Counted from the stretch's first letter, positions 9,723-22,046 are shown. The stretch: DNA of 29,300 nucleotides from Cylindrobasidium torrendii FP15055 ss-10 (GCA_000934385.1 KN880718.1:1-29300), one strand, 5' to 3'. Notes: generated from the letters alone by a model not told the origin. Program-made: numbers and translations.

Positions 9723-12700
9723 TTATGAATCGAATTGCAGTGCAATACCAGTATAAGGTGGATAATGTACTGTACGTTGTGCATGAGGCGAGTCACCGTG
9801 GCCATCATGTATAGAAGGTATGTGTCCAGTGTGTCGGGCATCATATACGTCTTCCACATACACCCATGGACTGCCAACAGGTACTCCTATTGCTTCGAAC
9901 TCCTCCTCTGTAATTTGTATCTTCTCCTCGAGCTCGCGTCGCCGTGCGGCATCAAGAGATAATTGCCACCCTTGGTGGTTCTCATCCAGATGTCGCCCCA
10001 TGTTATACTTCCAGTGCACCTCGTCGCAGAAACATTTGATGGGTACGTTTGTCGACGGCTTTTTTGTCGACATCTTGGCAGCATCTTTGATGCGGAACTT
10101 GTATTCAAGTGGGCACTTACAATGCACGATGCCCCGTCGATCCTCCAGCTCGCAGGCACCATTGAGCATTGACTGGCCGCAGAAGCCACAGGGGTAGAGG
10201 GTTGACAACGCGTTGCCATAGCCGTCGTCAATGCCATGAAGCAGGCGAAGGAGATGTTTGCCCATATGGGTCTGCCGGAATGGTCCAGCAATCGAAGTGT
10301 TGCAGGCGGCGCACGGTATAGGCGCATTCTTAGGCGCAGGAGGGATAACATCGGATAAGATGTGCTCAACCCCAAGCCAGGTTCCATTTCCTGTATGTTG
10401 ATGAGAGAAAACACAAAATTGTGGCAATGTTGCGCACCAGAATATATGTCCTTTCGATAAGGAAAATGGACTTGAATGTTCGGACCGGTTGTCTTGTAGG
10501 GCTGGAGAATCTGACCGTACACTGGGATTTTCCCACGCGGACCATCCAACCCGGACGCAGTAAGAACACGGCGGCGCAGGTCTTCTAAAACTAGCTGAAG
10601 CGTAGCCTCACCGATTGTGTAAGTTAGCTTGGACATCTTTGGCTGATCCAGGAGCAAATTCGAATGAGGAAGAGTCACTGGGGATACGGAATGAACCATT
10701 TCGGGATGGAAAGGATAGGTGAGCTCGCCGTTGACAGAGATCTGAAGATGTTCAAGGCGTGCAGTGGTTGGTAGAGTACGCTTCGAGCCAATTGCGGGAG
10801 GATTAAGTGCCACATAAGAGCCATCCCACACCCACATCGTGTCTCCAGATCCATTTCCGACGGCAAGAAGCGATAGAATCTGCCCTGTGAGCTCAAAGCG
10901 AGAGTGGGGCATGGTAATTTCTGTACGCGGAGCAAACTCGTACAGATCGTTCCCAACAGAGATTGAGGTGCATTGAGCAATAGCCAGAGAGACTCGCGTC
11001 TCATCGATGGCGACCAAGGTACCATACAAGTCATTAAGTCGCAATAGGTCTGCAGCTTTGACAGAATATGTTGCTTGACGAGCGCGTTCGGGACTGTCAC
11101 CTCCGATAGAGAAATAGCGCACACGAAGCAAGCGGTCGTGGCTTTTCTGATAGTCTGTGTCCAACGAGTTATCAAGGAAGATGCGTAACACGGTCTTCTT
11201 GTGAACGCGCCGGCCGTCATCAAATACAATCCAAGGTGAGACTGCCAGTGTTGCGTCTTGAACACTGCTGTGTGACAAGCCGCTTGCTTGCAGTTGCGTG
11301 AACGCAGTTTTGCCATCAAACGAAATGCCATATCTCTCGAATGTATGTGGGTCCGCCGACAGTTCATGATCGGTGAGACCATCTGCGACATCCTCGAGTG
11401 AACGGTCGCTGGCAGTTGATAGGCCAGGATATTTGCCTCCCTTTGGACGGAAAAGATCAACACCACGTGAATGCCCGTTCGCAAAGTGTGAAGTGAAGTT
11501 TGTCCAATGTGTCACGCGTCCAGCAGACAGTATTGCCTCTGCGCGTCTCATCCCATTGTGATGACAAAGACTGAGATCGCACGACGATGCGCGTAACTCG
11601 CCTGTGCATACACGTGGTACAATGTGGTCAGCGTCGGCCGCTCGATGCATTTTGATTGCAAGCCGTTCTGATATCTGCTCCCAGTGCGGCCACTTGCGGA
11701 AGATGCCATCGAGCCTGATTGAGGAGCAGAAGCGCCGCCGAAACTCGCCAACATCACCATTAGGATTGTGCCCTCCAAGCATACGCGCGCGGCCAAAGAG
11801 TGTCTCGAGGACGTCGTCGCCAAGTAGGCAAAGAAATACATTATATTCAGGATTAAGAAGCTTGGTCTGAACCACACGTGCATATGCTGCTTTGACCATG
11901 CTTTGGAGGTCAAAATAGAGAGGATGCGGTATAAAGGAGTTGCCGTGGTCTGAATACAATGCCGCCAAAATGAACGAGAACTGGCTGAGGCTCGTAATCT
12001 GCTCCGAAAGCGACATGGCTGGGTTCGCAAATGGCTCAACCAGCGCATCGAGGAGCTCGGCCAATAGACATAGTGCGCTATGCACGTCGAGTTGAGCGGC
12101 GGTCATTCCTACAGTGCTCATATGACGGAGGTCTGCAGTGACACGGAGAAGCTTGATGGCGCGGGGCACGTCTTGCAGGTCTTTTGGTGATAGTAGAAAG
12201 TTGACGGTCTGGGGAAGTATTTCGAAGTCGGTGTCCGGGTTGAGCAAATCATAGATAGAGTCGTGTGTCCAATCGGTCGCCTTGTTCCGTCCAAGCCACG
12301 ATGATACGATGCTGCGATTCACAACAATACCGTTGATAACAATTCCGTCACTTGTCGAAAGTAGTTTGCATATTCCTGAAACATGTTGAGACTATGATTG
12401 GATACGGGCAAAGACAACGTACGCTTCATGTTATGCTTGAAGTCCATATCCTGTATCTCCCCATGCTGTCCAATCCATTGGTTCACCCCAACCAGCCCAC
12501 CAAAGTAGGGGTACCACGAATGGTCCGCCGTGATTTCGGACACCATTGCATGAAGAGCGATTGCAACTCGACGCTTAGGATCCCCGTCTGAAGCAATCAA
12601 ACCGATGGAGCCATGTAGCGCTTCACCCGATGGGCAAAGCTTCCATGCCTGCTTGATGACCTCGATGTCGTGGGCTGCGGTCGTGTACGAGCTATCCTTT

Positions 12701-14219
12701 TTGCAGGTCGGGATGATTAAAACTGGCCTGGTGCCGTAGTCGAACTCGTCGTTGCGGGAGACGGATGCCACGAATAGTTCTTGGCCAACATGAACCTTCC
12801 CCTCACGGACAAGTCCAGCGACTAGCTTCACGGTTTCCAACGTGGAGCCCATCTTGAGCGACTCTATGTGGTCTTTGACGTGCTCACATAGTCCAACAAT
12901 GCTGTCGTTTGTGGCAAGCCAACAGAGTCGGGCATCTATTGAGATTTCGTCCATCGCAAGTGTCATGACTACTTTTCGAAGGCTGCCAGAAGTATCACTG
13001 AACAGTGAGAGGATGTTGGCGAAAACATCGGCAAACTTCTCGAAGTCCGAGCTCCCGCCCGAGGTGATGCGAAGGTCATGCTCTCTGCGATGCGGTGCAA
13101 TAGTGTCGCGCGAAGGGAATCGAAATGGTGACATGTGCAAAAGATGAAGAGCCGCGCCACCACCAATCTCATACAGAGCAATGGCCAGCTGTATTTCCCA
13201 CCGCTCGAAGCTTTCTGGATGATAGCGGCCCGAAAGCGCTAGTCGGCACTTCTCTAACAATGTCTCAATACCCCAGCCGGCTTCTTTTGCAATGCGGAAT
13301 ATTCGATTGAGTCCTGGGACATCGTGCGTTCCAAGGAGGTCGAGGAGCTGCTCAAATGCTTCAAGCAGCTCTTCTGCACGATGGGCAGTGCGCTTAGGGT
13401 CAAGGGGCTGTAGAGTTATGTTAGGATACACGCAACAGTCGGGAAAAGAACGACTTACATCAAGACCGGCATCATGAAGCTCACTCTCAAGATGACGAAC
13501 CTTCTCAACAAGTTGATCATGACTGAGGCCGTCGTTGAAGTGGCCCTTGAATGGTTCGGCAGCACGCTTCGCAACCTTCTTGAATAGGTCCTCTGTACCC
13601 ATGCACGCAGTACAAATCGGTGTCCCATTGTAACTCCATCCATTACATGTGTTCCCGCGCACTATGATGTGCTGCATGCTTATTGTCACGAATTGGTACC
13701 CAGCACGGGGGCGCGAGTCAGGATCATGGCATGCCTGAGGGTATGATCGATGGGGACGAGGGATAGGCCATCGCCACCAGGCCCCAGAGCAAGGAATGGG
13801 CGGACTTGGGTGCTGGATGACTGAAGACGACGAGGAAGATTCCAAGTGGCTGCTGGTCCCAGGCTGAAGCCCGGCCATTGCATAGGTGGCAGCTGGGAGT
13901 GAAGGATATGTATTTGCATTATTGTAGCTGGTGATACGGTCTATACGACCTTGAGGATAATGAAGAACTAAATAGTCAAATACATACCGAATGCTGCTGC
14001 TCGACACTCCAATCCAGTCTGATGTGCCCCCAAATTACGCAAAGTCGGGTCTGCCCCGACGCGTACCCATGACGCGCACTGAGCGCAGTATAGTTCTCGT
14101 GAGCCGTCGCTGACACGTCCTCGTTCGGGCGGACAGACGGTACTCGGCTGATTGAGCGATGGTGGGTTCGACGATGGTGTCTCGTGGGTAGTTTCGATGT
14201 GGAACGTGAATACTGACAT
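9723..14219 (-). CDS. Transposase, P-element/THAP9-like, with N- and C-terminal zinc motifs (5 exons, 1434 aa)
   Basis: Exons (minus): 14219-13988, 13940-13459, 13407-12423, 12375-10438, 10390-9723. The first acceptor has a second possible site 9 nt upstream in the transcript (exon 2 from 13949). N-terminus: a Cys-x2-Cys...His...Cys motif (LYCAQCASW...). An RNase-H-like core is suggested by acidic blocks in P-element order: AMDEIS (D391), ASDGDPKRR (D512, D514), DMDFKHNMKR (D560, H563, like the DPPHL block of P/THAP9), and DDVLETLFGRARMLGG (E757), separated by a long helical insertion. A Cys/His segment (SSCDLSLCHH) follows. The C-terminus has C2H2-like fingers: CAAC...HMGKH, CGFC...CKC and CFC...HLDENH. 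Presumed to bind the TIRs and catalyse cut-and-paste transposition. No stop or frameshift; likely functional. A KDZ or hAT assignment is less supported because their hallmark blocks are absent. Confidence 0.85.
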
Positions 14220-14355
14220 TCCCGTGTAGTATTACATGTCAAGAGATGTTGGGAAGTGGCAGGCGAACGCACGCAAATTTTGCGCGCGAGAATGATCGCT
14301 TAACGGCAAGTCGGCACACCCGAGAAGCCGGCGACCAAACAGCAGACGCGATTGA

Positions 14356-14365
14356 CCATATATAG
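14356..14365 (-). promoter_or_regulatory. Candidate TATA box of the transposase gene
   Basis: On the minus strand the sequence reads CTATATATGG, 137 bp before the transposase ATG and 35 bp inside the right TIR. The position fits a fungal core promoter; function is inferred. Confidence 0.5.
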
Positions 14366-14399
14366 GAGGGTCCCCCACCCCCCTCCCTTATCTTTTACG

Positions 14400-14429
14400 G
14401 TCCGTTATCGGCCGATCACGTCCCTCTTG
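14400..14429 (-). repeat. Right terminal inverted repeat (30 bp)
   Basis: Perfect inverted copy of 9549-9578. Confidence 0.97.
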
Positions 14430-14437
14430 CAGAGTCC
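14430..14437. repeat. Target site duplication, right copy
   Basis: CAGAGTCC, identical to 9541-9548. Confidence 0.95.
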
Positions 14438-14870
14438 ATAACGGCATGGCCCCGCAGCCAAGATTCTGATCGCATCGCCTCAAATATCGCAAGCGTCTGG
14501 CAGCGGAGCGGGCTCACACACTCGGAGACAAAGCTCTCATAGCACCTCATAGCACTGCCAGCAGAAGCCTGAGATGCTGTTCCAGTCCAACTTCACACAA
14601 TCAGTACGTGGATTTGAAGCTATTATCCCTGTCCTAGGCTGCACACACGTTGATCCAATCTTCTGAATTGGTTTGAGCCATACGGTAGGCCTAGCACTGC
14701 GGGTCCGAATGCCCGCAGATGAGGGGTAAGGAGACCTCCAAATTATCCAGAGGTTCGTTCTGCACTCGTCCTGCGTAGACAGCGTCGTTAGGCGTCATGC
14801 ACTGCCATGCAAGGAGATGTGAGCTACGCAATCCTCATAGGTGGGATGTACCCACAGTGCTTATTTTACG
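14438..14870. other. Intergenic, 3' flank of the dolichyldiphosphatase gene
   Basis: No gene, RNA or repeat recognised. Before the insertion this region joined directly to 9540. Confidence 0.55.
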
Positions 14871-15837
14871 TTACTGTTCCTTGGAGTGTTGGCGCGCAGC
14901 CCACTCCTTCCGCCATCTCGACCACTCATCGCCTCGACCTCCATCTTTCCAGAGATCCCATCCATCACGGATTTGTAGAAACGTCGCGACAGGGCTAGCT
15001 ATCACGAGGCGCTTGGTACGGCCGAACAGAGATCCTGGGTATCTTCGTGGGAGGTGTTGGCTGACGATGTACAAAGCCACTCCAAGCACAATTCCAATGC
15101 CCAAACCCCAAAGAATTTGTTGCATGTTATGATAGCCAAGGTCATACCTGGTCCAGGTCAACAAGCGCCCGAACGCAACGCAACGCAGACTTGCCTTGAA
15201 TACGCTACAAGGCCTGTCCATGCTAACAGTCCAAGATACACAGTTGCGCGCCATGTCAGATCAAGTAGGCGTATTCCAGTGGGAACAAACTCATGTCGTA
15301 GGTACAAGTGGCATATTAGAAAGGATGCGAAATAACCCATGTACTGGCTGTGCGAAGAAGGAAAGCCATAGCCAGTACCGAGGGATTCTGGGTGCACACT
15401 TTAAATGGGAAAGCGCGCAGATGCTCTGCAAATACGCACCGATAGGACGACTTTGCTTTACCATACGTTTTATAACCCAGTTCAGTCCCTCTCCGGCGAA
15501 TTGGCCAGCCCACATCACAATGAAGAGATACTCTCGTGTTTGGACAACAAGCGCGGCATATGATGCCTGGGGACAAGTTCAGGCAGATGGATATGCAGTA
15601 GCATCTTACTTTCCATTAGCAGGATGGGGCTGAGTGTGATCAATGCCAGGAATAAGGACATGCGCGACGAGTCGTCGTCTGAACCACTTTCAGTTGACAG
15701 GCGGGAGGAAATGGCAAGGGCATCAACGTACATACGACGTGAGTAAGGTCCAAGACCCCATTGGATACTGCAGTATATCCCATTGCACTTTTGAAAACGG
15801 CAGCACTCGTGGTCGCAGACAGGATCAACGAAGCCAT
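14871..15837 (-). CDS. Dolichyldiphosphatase (CAX4/CWH8-type PAP2 enzyme), 5 exons, 255 aa, one defective-looking splice donor
   Basis: Exons (minus): 15837-15732, 15678-15614, 15566-15440, 15387-15195, 15147-14871. The family recycles dolichyl diphosphate to dolichyl phosphate in the ER for N-glycosylation. All three PAP2 motifs are present: KRMVKQSRP (K90, R97-P98), GYGFPSSHSQYMGYF (S111, H112), and SR-x5-H (S163-R164-YDLGY-H170). Length fits the family (yeast Cax4 239 aa) and several hydrophobic segments are visible. Intron 4 is GC-AG (CAAG/GCAAGT) and splits the SR codon. Intron 2 is odd: the frame requires the donor right after ATG 15616-15614, where the sequence is GAAAGT instead of GTAAGT. 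The nearest GT, 4 nt further, gives a frameshift. So the gene may be damaged, use a GA-AG intron, or contain a base error. Confidence 0.85.
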
Positions 15838-15935
15838 TCCGGGAGCATTGATCTACGCTGCCAGGCGCGTCGCACGTGGGTCTTACGCCATTTAAGGCGT
15901 CGAACGGACGTGCATAATCTTTTCCTCGTTCCACC
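15838..15935. promoter_or_regulatory. Short bidirectional promoter interval
   Basis: Only 98 bp separate the start codons of the divergent dolichyldiphosphatase and phosphoglucomutase genes, so both promoters and 5' leaders must overlap or extend into each other. No TATA box is evident. Confidence 0.55.
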
Positions 15936-17930
<1,995 letters not shown>

Positions 17931-18070
17931 TGGCCGTGTACTCGGTGATCTTGAAGTAGATATAATGCGGACAAATAGGATAAAATGTAGCAATATTGAT
18001 TCATGTCTGAAAGTCAATGATCTAAATCTTTCGCGTCTACCTTATGGTGGCGTAGCGCTGGCGTGGGTAA

Positions 18071-19227
18071 ATGCCCCCACAACAACACGTGGGATTACCA
18101 GGTAATATGACTCCTCCCTTCATCCCGTACGTCGGTTTTTTCGTCGCAATGGACCCTACGCAAGCCCGAGGCGCTACTATCGCAGATTTACAGAGAGCAA
18201 CAGAAATTGCCAAATATGAGCATCTAGTCGAGCGTCTGGGAAACCAAGTACCCGTGCGTGTGTTGTTGCAGTGACGAGACCCATCGCATTCTGAGCTATC
18301 GGACAAGGCGTGCTCAAGCTGCAGGCAAGCGGAACAATGGCGGTTGGTATGGATGATTCATATTGCTCATGCTGCATTAGGAAGTCTAAGGTCAAATGTG
18401 ATCGTCTCTTGTGTGTTCAAACTTTTTCTATGTTCGTCGTGAACCTGTGGTTGATAGACATGCTAGGCCTTGCACGCAATGTGCACAGCGAGGTGAACCG
18501 AACCTCTGTTCCATTGGCTGCAAGCCTTGTCGGAAGGCGAGGATTATTTGTCCGGGTGGCTTCCCAACGTGTAAAGCGTGCGTAGAAAGTAAGACGGAAT
18601 GCGCCCCGGTAGAAGATCGCGAGGAGCCGTTACTTCCACCACTGGACCTGGACAAACGGCGAGTGTGGTCGGCGTGTCAAGGGTGTAGAAAGGATAATTG
18701 TAAGGTGTGTGACCCTCTACATTTCGGCTTGAAAATAATGACGCGGATTTCAGTGTGAGTCTCAACGACCTTGTGCACGGTGTGTAACAAAGGGAAGAGA
18801 ATGCGTAGAGATGGAACGCATGAAGCGGTCAACTGGGCTAAGGTGTGTTCGCTGTCGACGGAAGAGACTCAAGTGCGACCACGAACGGCCATGCAAGGCG
18901 TGTATCACGGATAAGAGAAGATGCGTAGCAACGCAGAGGCGCCATACGTCGGAGACAAAGAGCAAGAAGGCGTGCGATGATTGCAAAAGGGATAAAGCGC
19001 GGTGTGATTCGGATTTGTGCGTGGAGATGTGCTCATTAGTATCAAAAAGCTCTAACATTAGAGACAGTCCCTGTGGAAGGTGTATCATCAAGGATAGACG
19101 CTGCTCGAATGGAGAATGGCCGATGGAAGGATCCCATGACCCGCTGTATAAGGAAACTCCAGGCGTTGCTTACAAATGGACTCACCAAGGTGAGCTTTTG
19201 GCTTTTGAAATTGCTGCAACCATCTAA
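18071..19227 (+). CDS. Protein with five tandem Zn2Cys6 clusters (6 exons; frame break in cluster 1)
   Basis: Exons: 18071-18247, 18296-18324, 18381-18403/4, 18458-18704, 18754-19016, 19068 to about 19189-19227. Five consecutive C-x2-C-x6-C...C-x2-C-x6/8-C clusters: ACSSCRKSKVKC...CTQC; GCKPCRKARIIC...CKAC; ACQGCRKDNCKC...CARC; RCVRCRRKRLKC...CKAC; ACDDCKRDKARC...CGRC. Each alone is the DNA-binding motif of fungal zinc-cluster regulators, which normally carry one. Intron 2 is GC-AG (CTGCAG/GCAAGC) and falls inside cluster 1. At the end of exon 3 the frame demands a donor after ...GATCG, but only GTCTCT one base earlier exists, so canonical splicing shifts frame; a G seems missing. Start chosen as the first in-frame ATG (18107 and 18149 also possible). 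The C-terminus is uncertain: a donor at 19190 may extend the gene, otherwise it stops at 19227. No middle homology or activation domain seen. Confidence 0.75.
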
Positions 19228-20124
19228 AGACACTTGAGGAGAACCGCTGGAAGGCTACTCTGATCCCAGGACAGGGTGATTTTCGAGTCGACCATATGCA
19301 TCCGTCTGTCAAATTGTACCATATGCATTTTAGCTTGAACGTATGAAGCCAGAGAACCTGAATTCCGCATGAGATTCAGCCACTTCAACGAGCACCTGAA
19401 AGCCAGAGACAAAGAGTTAATTAATCCAATCGTAAATGACTTTGTTTGGTGGGCAGTTTGAGTTGTTCATTGTAGCCCGTCGTATTCAACGGCCTCCGGG
19501 CGTGCCTTAGTAGCCGTTAACATCACATTAGAGGGTTGATACGCATAACGGTGGCACAAATGTCTGTGGGTAGTACCGGTAGCGGCGGTGATGGGTCGAC
19601 AAAGAGGTCTGCGCCCCGGGAAGGTGTTATACGGCGCTATAAATGTATTAGCTTGCGGTATAATACCACGATTTGAGTACAACTGACCTGAGATGCCGCA
19701 AGACGCATGCGGAGATACGGCCAAAGCTGGACATAGGACGTCAAAGCAGTTGTTTGCAGGCCAGAAATGCCGTCTATACTGTCCCAAAGAAGACACGTAA
19801 TTACCCTCTCCGCCCAACACAATTTCCCGCGCATTTTGGTGAGAGAATCGAACATATAAGGCCAGTAGAAAGATGACAAAAGTGGAATTAGAGCGGAAGA
19901 CTTGGCAGGGCCTGGCATGTTCAAACTCCGATACACCGATCATGGAATGGTTGATGTGCCTGTTGTTGATCACATTCAACTTTCCCTCTCACCGTCACCA
20001 CAGACGCCTGGCAGACGCGCCCATACGTCTCCGAAAACTTAACTGCATACATTCACTTGTAACTGCAGTTGTACACTACTACTTCTCCGCCTCCCTCCCT
20101 ATAATATCCAAACAAAAGGCAAAA
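19228..20124. other. Intergenic region
   Basis: No gene that I trust. CCATATGCAT occurs twice near 19293 and 19318. Open frames on the minus strand at 19467-19979 and 19637-19936 have no recognised family or splice support. The right end is the promoter of the 20125 gene, with TATAATA about 27 bp before its ATG. Confidence 0.5.
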
Positions 20125-20826
20125 ATGGGCCGTGCCCTCTACTCAACCGCATATGCCCCAGCGGCGTCTCCAGCACTTGCGTCGCCGTCGCCACCAACAG
20201 AGCGTGTACGAATGCAGCCTCCTGCCCTCGGAGCTGTCCCACCGCTGGACACCACGCGCGACTCGGATACCGAGTCGGATACTTCACGCTCCTCATCCCC
20301 AGACGCGTCGCCTACGTCCCTCGACACCCCCGCAGATTCCACGCACACCTTCCCTTCTCGTGTCCTCGTTGTTGGTGAAGATCGTGCTGCGGCCAACCCA
20401 GTTCGTTCCTCTTCCCCGGACATTCTCCTGCGCGAGCTAGGCATTGGCACTTGGGATACGCACAAATTTGACCCAGACTCAGAGGAGTTCTGGGCAGACG
20501 CAGTTTACGAAGCGGTGAGCTCGTCTGCTCCAGTGGTTCAGGATCCCCCGGCCCCGACAGAAAATGACAACACCACCGCTCCCGCCATCGCTGCAAGTGC
20601 CAGTACGCAGAGCGCTCTGGTCCAGGAGGTTGACATCCCAGTCACCAACAGCGTTCCCGCCCCTCGCTTTTCCAGGCTGGCTCCGACGGGCTGGCACCAG
20701 ATGTCCGATTTAGCCATCTGGACGCGCGACATACCGTCTCACGGTCATGGCACGACAGTCCATGAAGGGCGCGTTAGAGGTGACTGGTCCTCCAGGTCGC
20801 ATGGCATTACCACTGCACGCTGGTGA
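20125..20826 (+). CDS. Hypothetical disordered Ser/Pro/Thr/Ala-rich protein (single exon, 233 aa)
   Basis: An uninterrupted frame from ATG in AAAAATGGG to TGA. The composition is typical of intrinsically disordered fungal proteins: Ser, Pro, Ala and Thr dominate, with acidic SD/TESD runs near residues 48-56. Two more ordered patches stand out: ILLRELGIGTWDTHKFDPDSEEFW (about 106-129), which looks amphipathic, and a C-terminal block WHQMSDLAIWTRDIP (from about 193), both possible short binding motifs. No signal peptide, transmembrane segment or known domain. Codon use and the clean upstream promoter favour a real gene, but I do not recognise a family and cannot propose a function. Confidence 0.65.
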   Translation: MGRALYSTAYAPAASPALASPSPPTERVRMQPPALGAVPPLDTTRDSDTESDTSRSSSPDASPTSLDTPADSTHTFPSRVLVVGEDRAAANPVRSSSPDILLRELGIGTWDTHKFDPDSEEFWADAVYEAVSSSAPVVQDPPAPTENDNTTAPAIAASASTQSALVQEVDIPVTNSVPAPRFSRLAPTGWHQMSDLAIWTRDIPSHGHGTTVHEGRVRGDWSSRSHGITTARW

Positions 20827-21124
20827 GCCTCCCACTGCTCGATACACTATCATTTTTGCATTTGGGTGGATTGTATGTTATTTATTTTTGATATTGTGGA
20901 TGTAGTCGAACTCTCGATAGCTATCTGCGCTCGCTCATTTCCTTCACATATGTATGCATATCGGTACACTCTAGAGCATTGTCGTCCTCGTTCTTGGTAC
21001 AAGTGTATATATATCATCTAGCCCGTGGAATCTGGGTGCATATAGGAATTATGCTGTTCGCCCGACACGCTGGGTTCCATACAGCCGTTCAGATTATATA
21101 TTGCTGAATAGCATTTCGGCCATC
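20827..21124. other. 3' flank and spacer before the tRNA gene
   Basis: AT-rich 3' flank of the preceding gene. Nothing else recognised. Confidence 0.5.
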
Positions 21125-21209
21125 GGCCTGATGGTCTAGTAGTATGATTCCTTCTTAGGGCTTCACAGCAATTTGGAGGAGGTCCCGGGTTCAATTCCCG
21201 GTTAGGCCC
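21125..21209 (+). tRNA. tRNA-Pro (anticodon AGG) with 13-nt intron
   Basis: Acceptor arms GGCCTGA and TTAGGCC pair with one G-U. The anticodon stem CCTTC/GGAGG encloses a loop with AGG at 21157-21159, interrupted one base after the anticodon by an intron at 21161-21173, the standard eukaryotic position. T arm CCGGG-TTCAATT-CCCGG holds the B box. An oligo-T terminator follows. Confidence 0.92.
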
Positions 21210-21211
21210 GA

Positions 21212-21217
21212 TTTTTT
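21212..21217 (+). terminator. RNA polymerase III oligo-T terminator of tRNA-Pro
   Basis: Six T residues two bases after the mature 3' end. Confidence 0.85.
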
Positions 21218-21242
21218 CTTGACCGCTGTCTGCAGCTTGCTG

Positions 21243-21866
21243 TTCAGATTAGGGTGGCGGACCTATGCTCCCCGGGGGGTACAGTACCGGTACCGTACCT
21301 ATGCCCAATTTAGAGGGGGTGTACCGTACCGTACTGTGTAACTGTACCGTACTGTACCGGCACGTGAGGAAAACATGTGACCTGCGCCACACCCCGCGTT
21401 TTGCTTCTTTTTTGCGCTGTTTTCCGGGATTTCTTGCTCTTGCGTGCATGTTACGCTACCAAGGGTATAATAGGACATAGTTCAACGCTGATGGGCCCCA
21501 TAATCGCAAGATTTGGCCTCACAATGGCTCTGGATTTAGACACCTTTTGGAGCAGCCTCACAATGGCCCAATGACTTTAAAATTGCTTCAAAAGGTCTTC
21601 AATAGCAGCTTTCAGCCACGCGCCAGAGTTATAGCCCTTGGGAACCCCAATAAGAGCCATGCCACTCCCCCCAATGTCGTTGGGCGCCCGCCGATCATGC
21701 CGCCGCCCGCCCCGCGCCTGGCGCCATGATCCGAAGCATGCACGTGATATGGTCACGTGAATGCATCATGTGATAGGTACTGTACCTACCCTCCCGGCGG
21801 GGGGGTGTACAGTACATGGTACGGTACCGGTACCCTATGTTCTGGGGGTTAGGTCCGTCGCCTCAG
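21243..21866. repeat. GTAC-rich element with imperfect inverted ends, between two tRNA genes
   Basis: The left end carries GGCGGACCTATGCTCC followed by GTACAGTACCGGTACC runs; the right end (about 21780-21862) carries the inverted counterpart ending TAGGTCCGTCGCC. The interior (about 21370-21780) has no coding potential but shows CACGTG/CATGTG palindromes near both ends. CAGAT flanks both sides, a possible short target duplication. The layout resembles a non-autonomous MITE-like element of about 620 bp. A related left end recurs at 22047-22245. Confidence 0.55.
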
Positions 21867-21890
21867 CTCAGATAATACACCAAGCAATAA

Positions 21891-21972
21891 GGCACTTTGC
21901 CGGAGTGGTTAACGGGTTGCCCTGCTAAGGCAATGCACTTTGTGCGCCAGAGTTCGAATCTCTGAGGTGTCG
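21891..21972 (+). tRNA. tRNA-Ser (anticodon GCT)
   Basis: Type II tRNA without intron. Acceptor arms GGCACTT and AGGTGTC pair with two G-U wobbles. Anticodon loop CTGCTAA has GCT at 21924-21926, enclosed by TTGCC/GGCAA. The long variable arm GCACTTTGTGC is diagnostic for serine. T arm CAGAG-TTCGAAT-CTCTG. Oligo-T follows. Confidence 0.93.
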
Positions 21973-21979
21973 ATGATTG

Positions 21980-21985
21980 TTTTTT
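21980..21985 (+). terminator. RNA polymerase III oligo-T terminator of tRNA-Ser
   Basis: Six T residues eight bases after the mature 3' end. Confidence 0.8.
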
Positions 21986-22046
21986 GGCCGTTGTCCAATT
22001 ACACTACAGTACTGAGTACTCAGTAGACTCTATAGAGGTTGTGTTG

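Larger units (their letters stand above)
9549..14429. mobile_element. Complete DNA transposon (4881 bp) with 30-bp TIRs and 8-bp target duplication
   Basis: The element is bounded by perfect 30-bp inverted repeats (9549-9578 and 14400-14429) beginning CAAGAGGGACGTGATC, and flanked by a perfect 8-bp direct repeat CAGAGTCC. It carries one gene, a 5-exon transposase transcribed leftward with no stop or frameshift in 1434 codons. Eight-bp duplications are typical of P, hAT and KDZ elements. The catalytic blocks of the encoded protein look P-element/THAP9-like, and P elements also have TIRs of about 31 bp beginning CA, so I favour that superfamily; this is inference. Perfect ends, perfect duplication and intact gene point to recent insertion and possible activity. 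It sits between the GH16 promoter and the 3' flank of the dolichyldiphosphatase gene. Confidence 0.95.

Noticed and set aside
9723..14219. KDZ or hAT identity for the transposase
   Set aside because: The KDZ and hAT hallmark blocks are not seen; the D-x-x-H block and acidic order fit P/THAP9 better. Not fully excluded.
19467..19979. Open frame of 170 codons on the minus strand, and an overlapping one at 19637-19936
   Set aside because: Neither has a recognisable family, and two competing frames over the same bases with no consistent splice model suggest chance.
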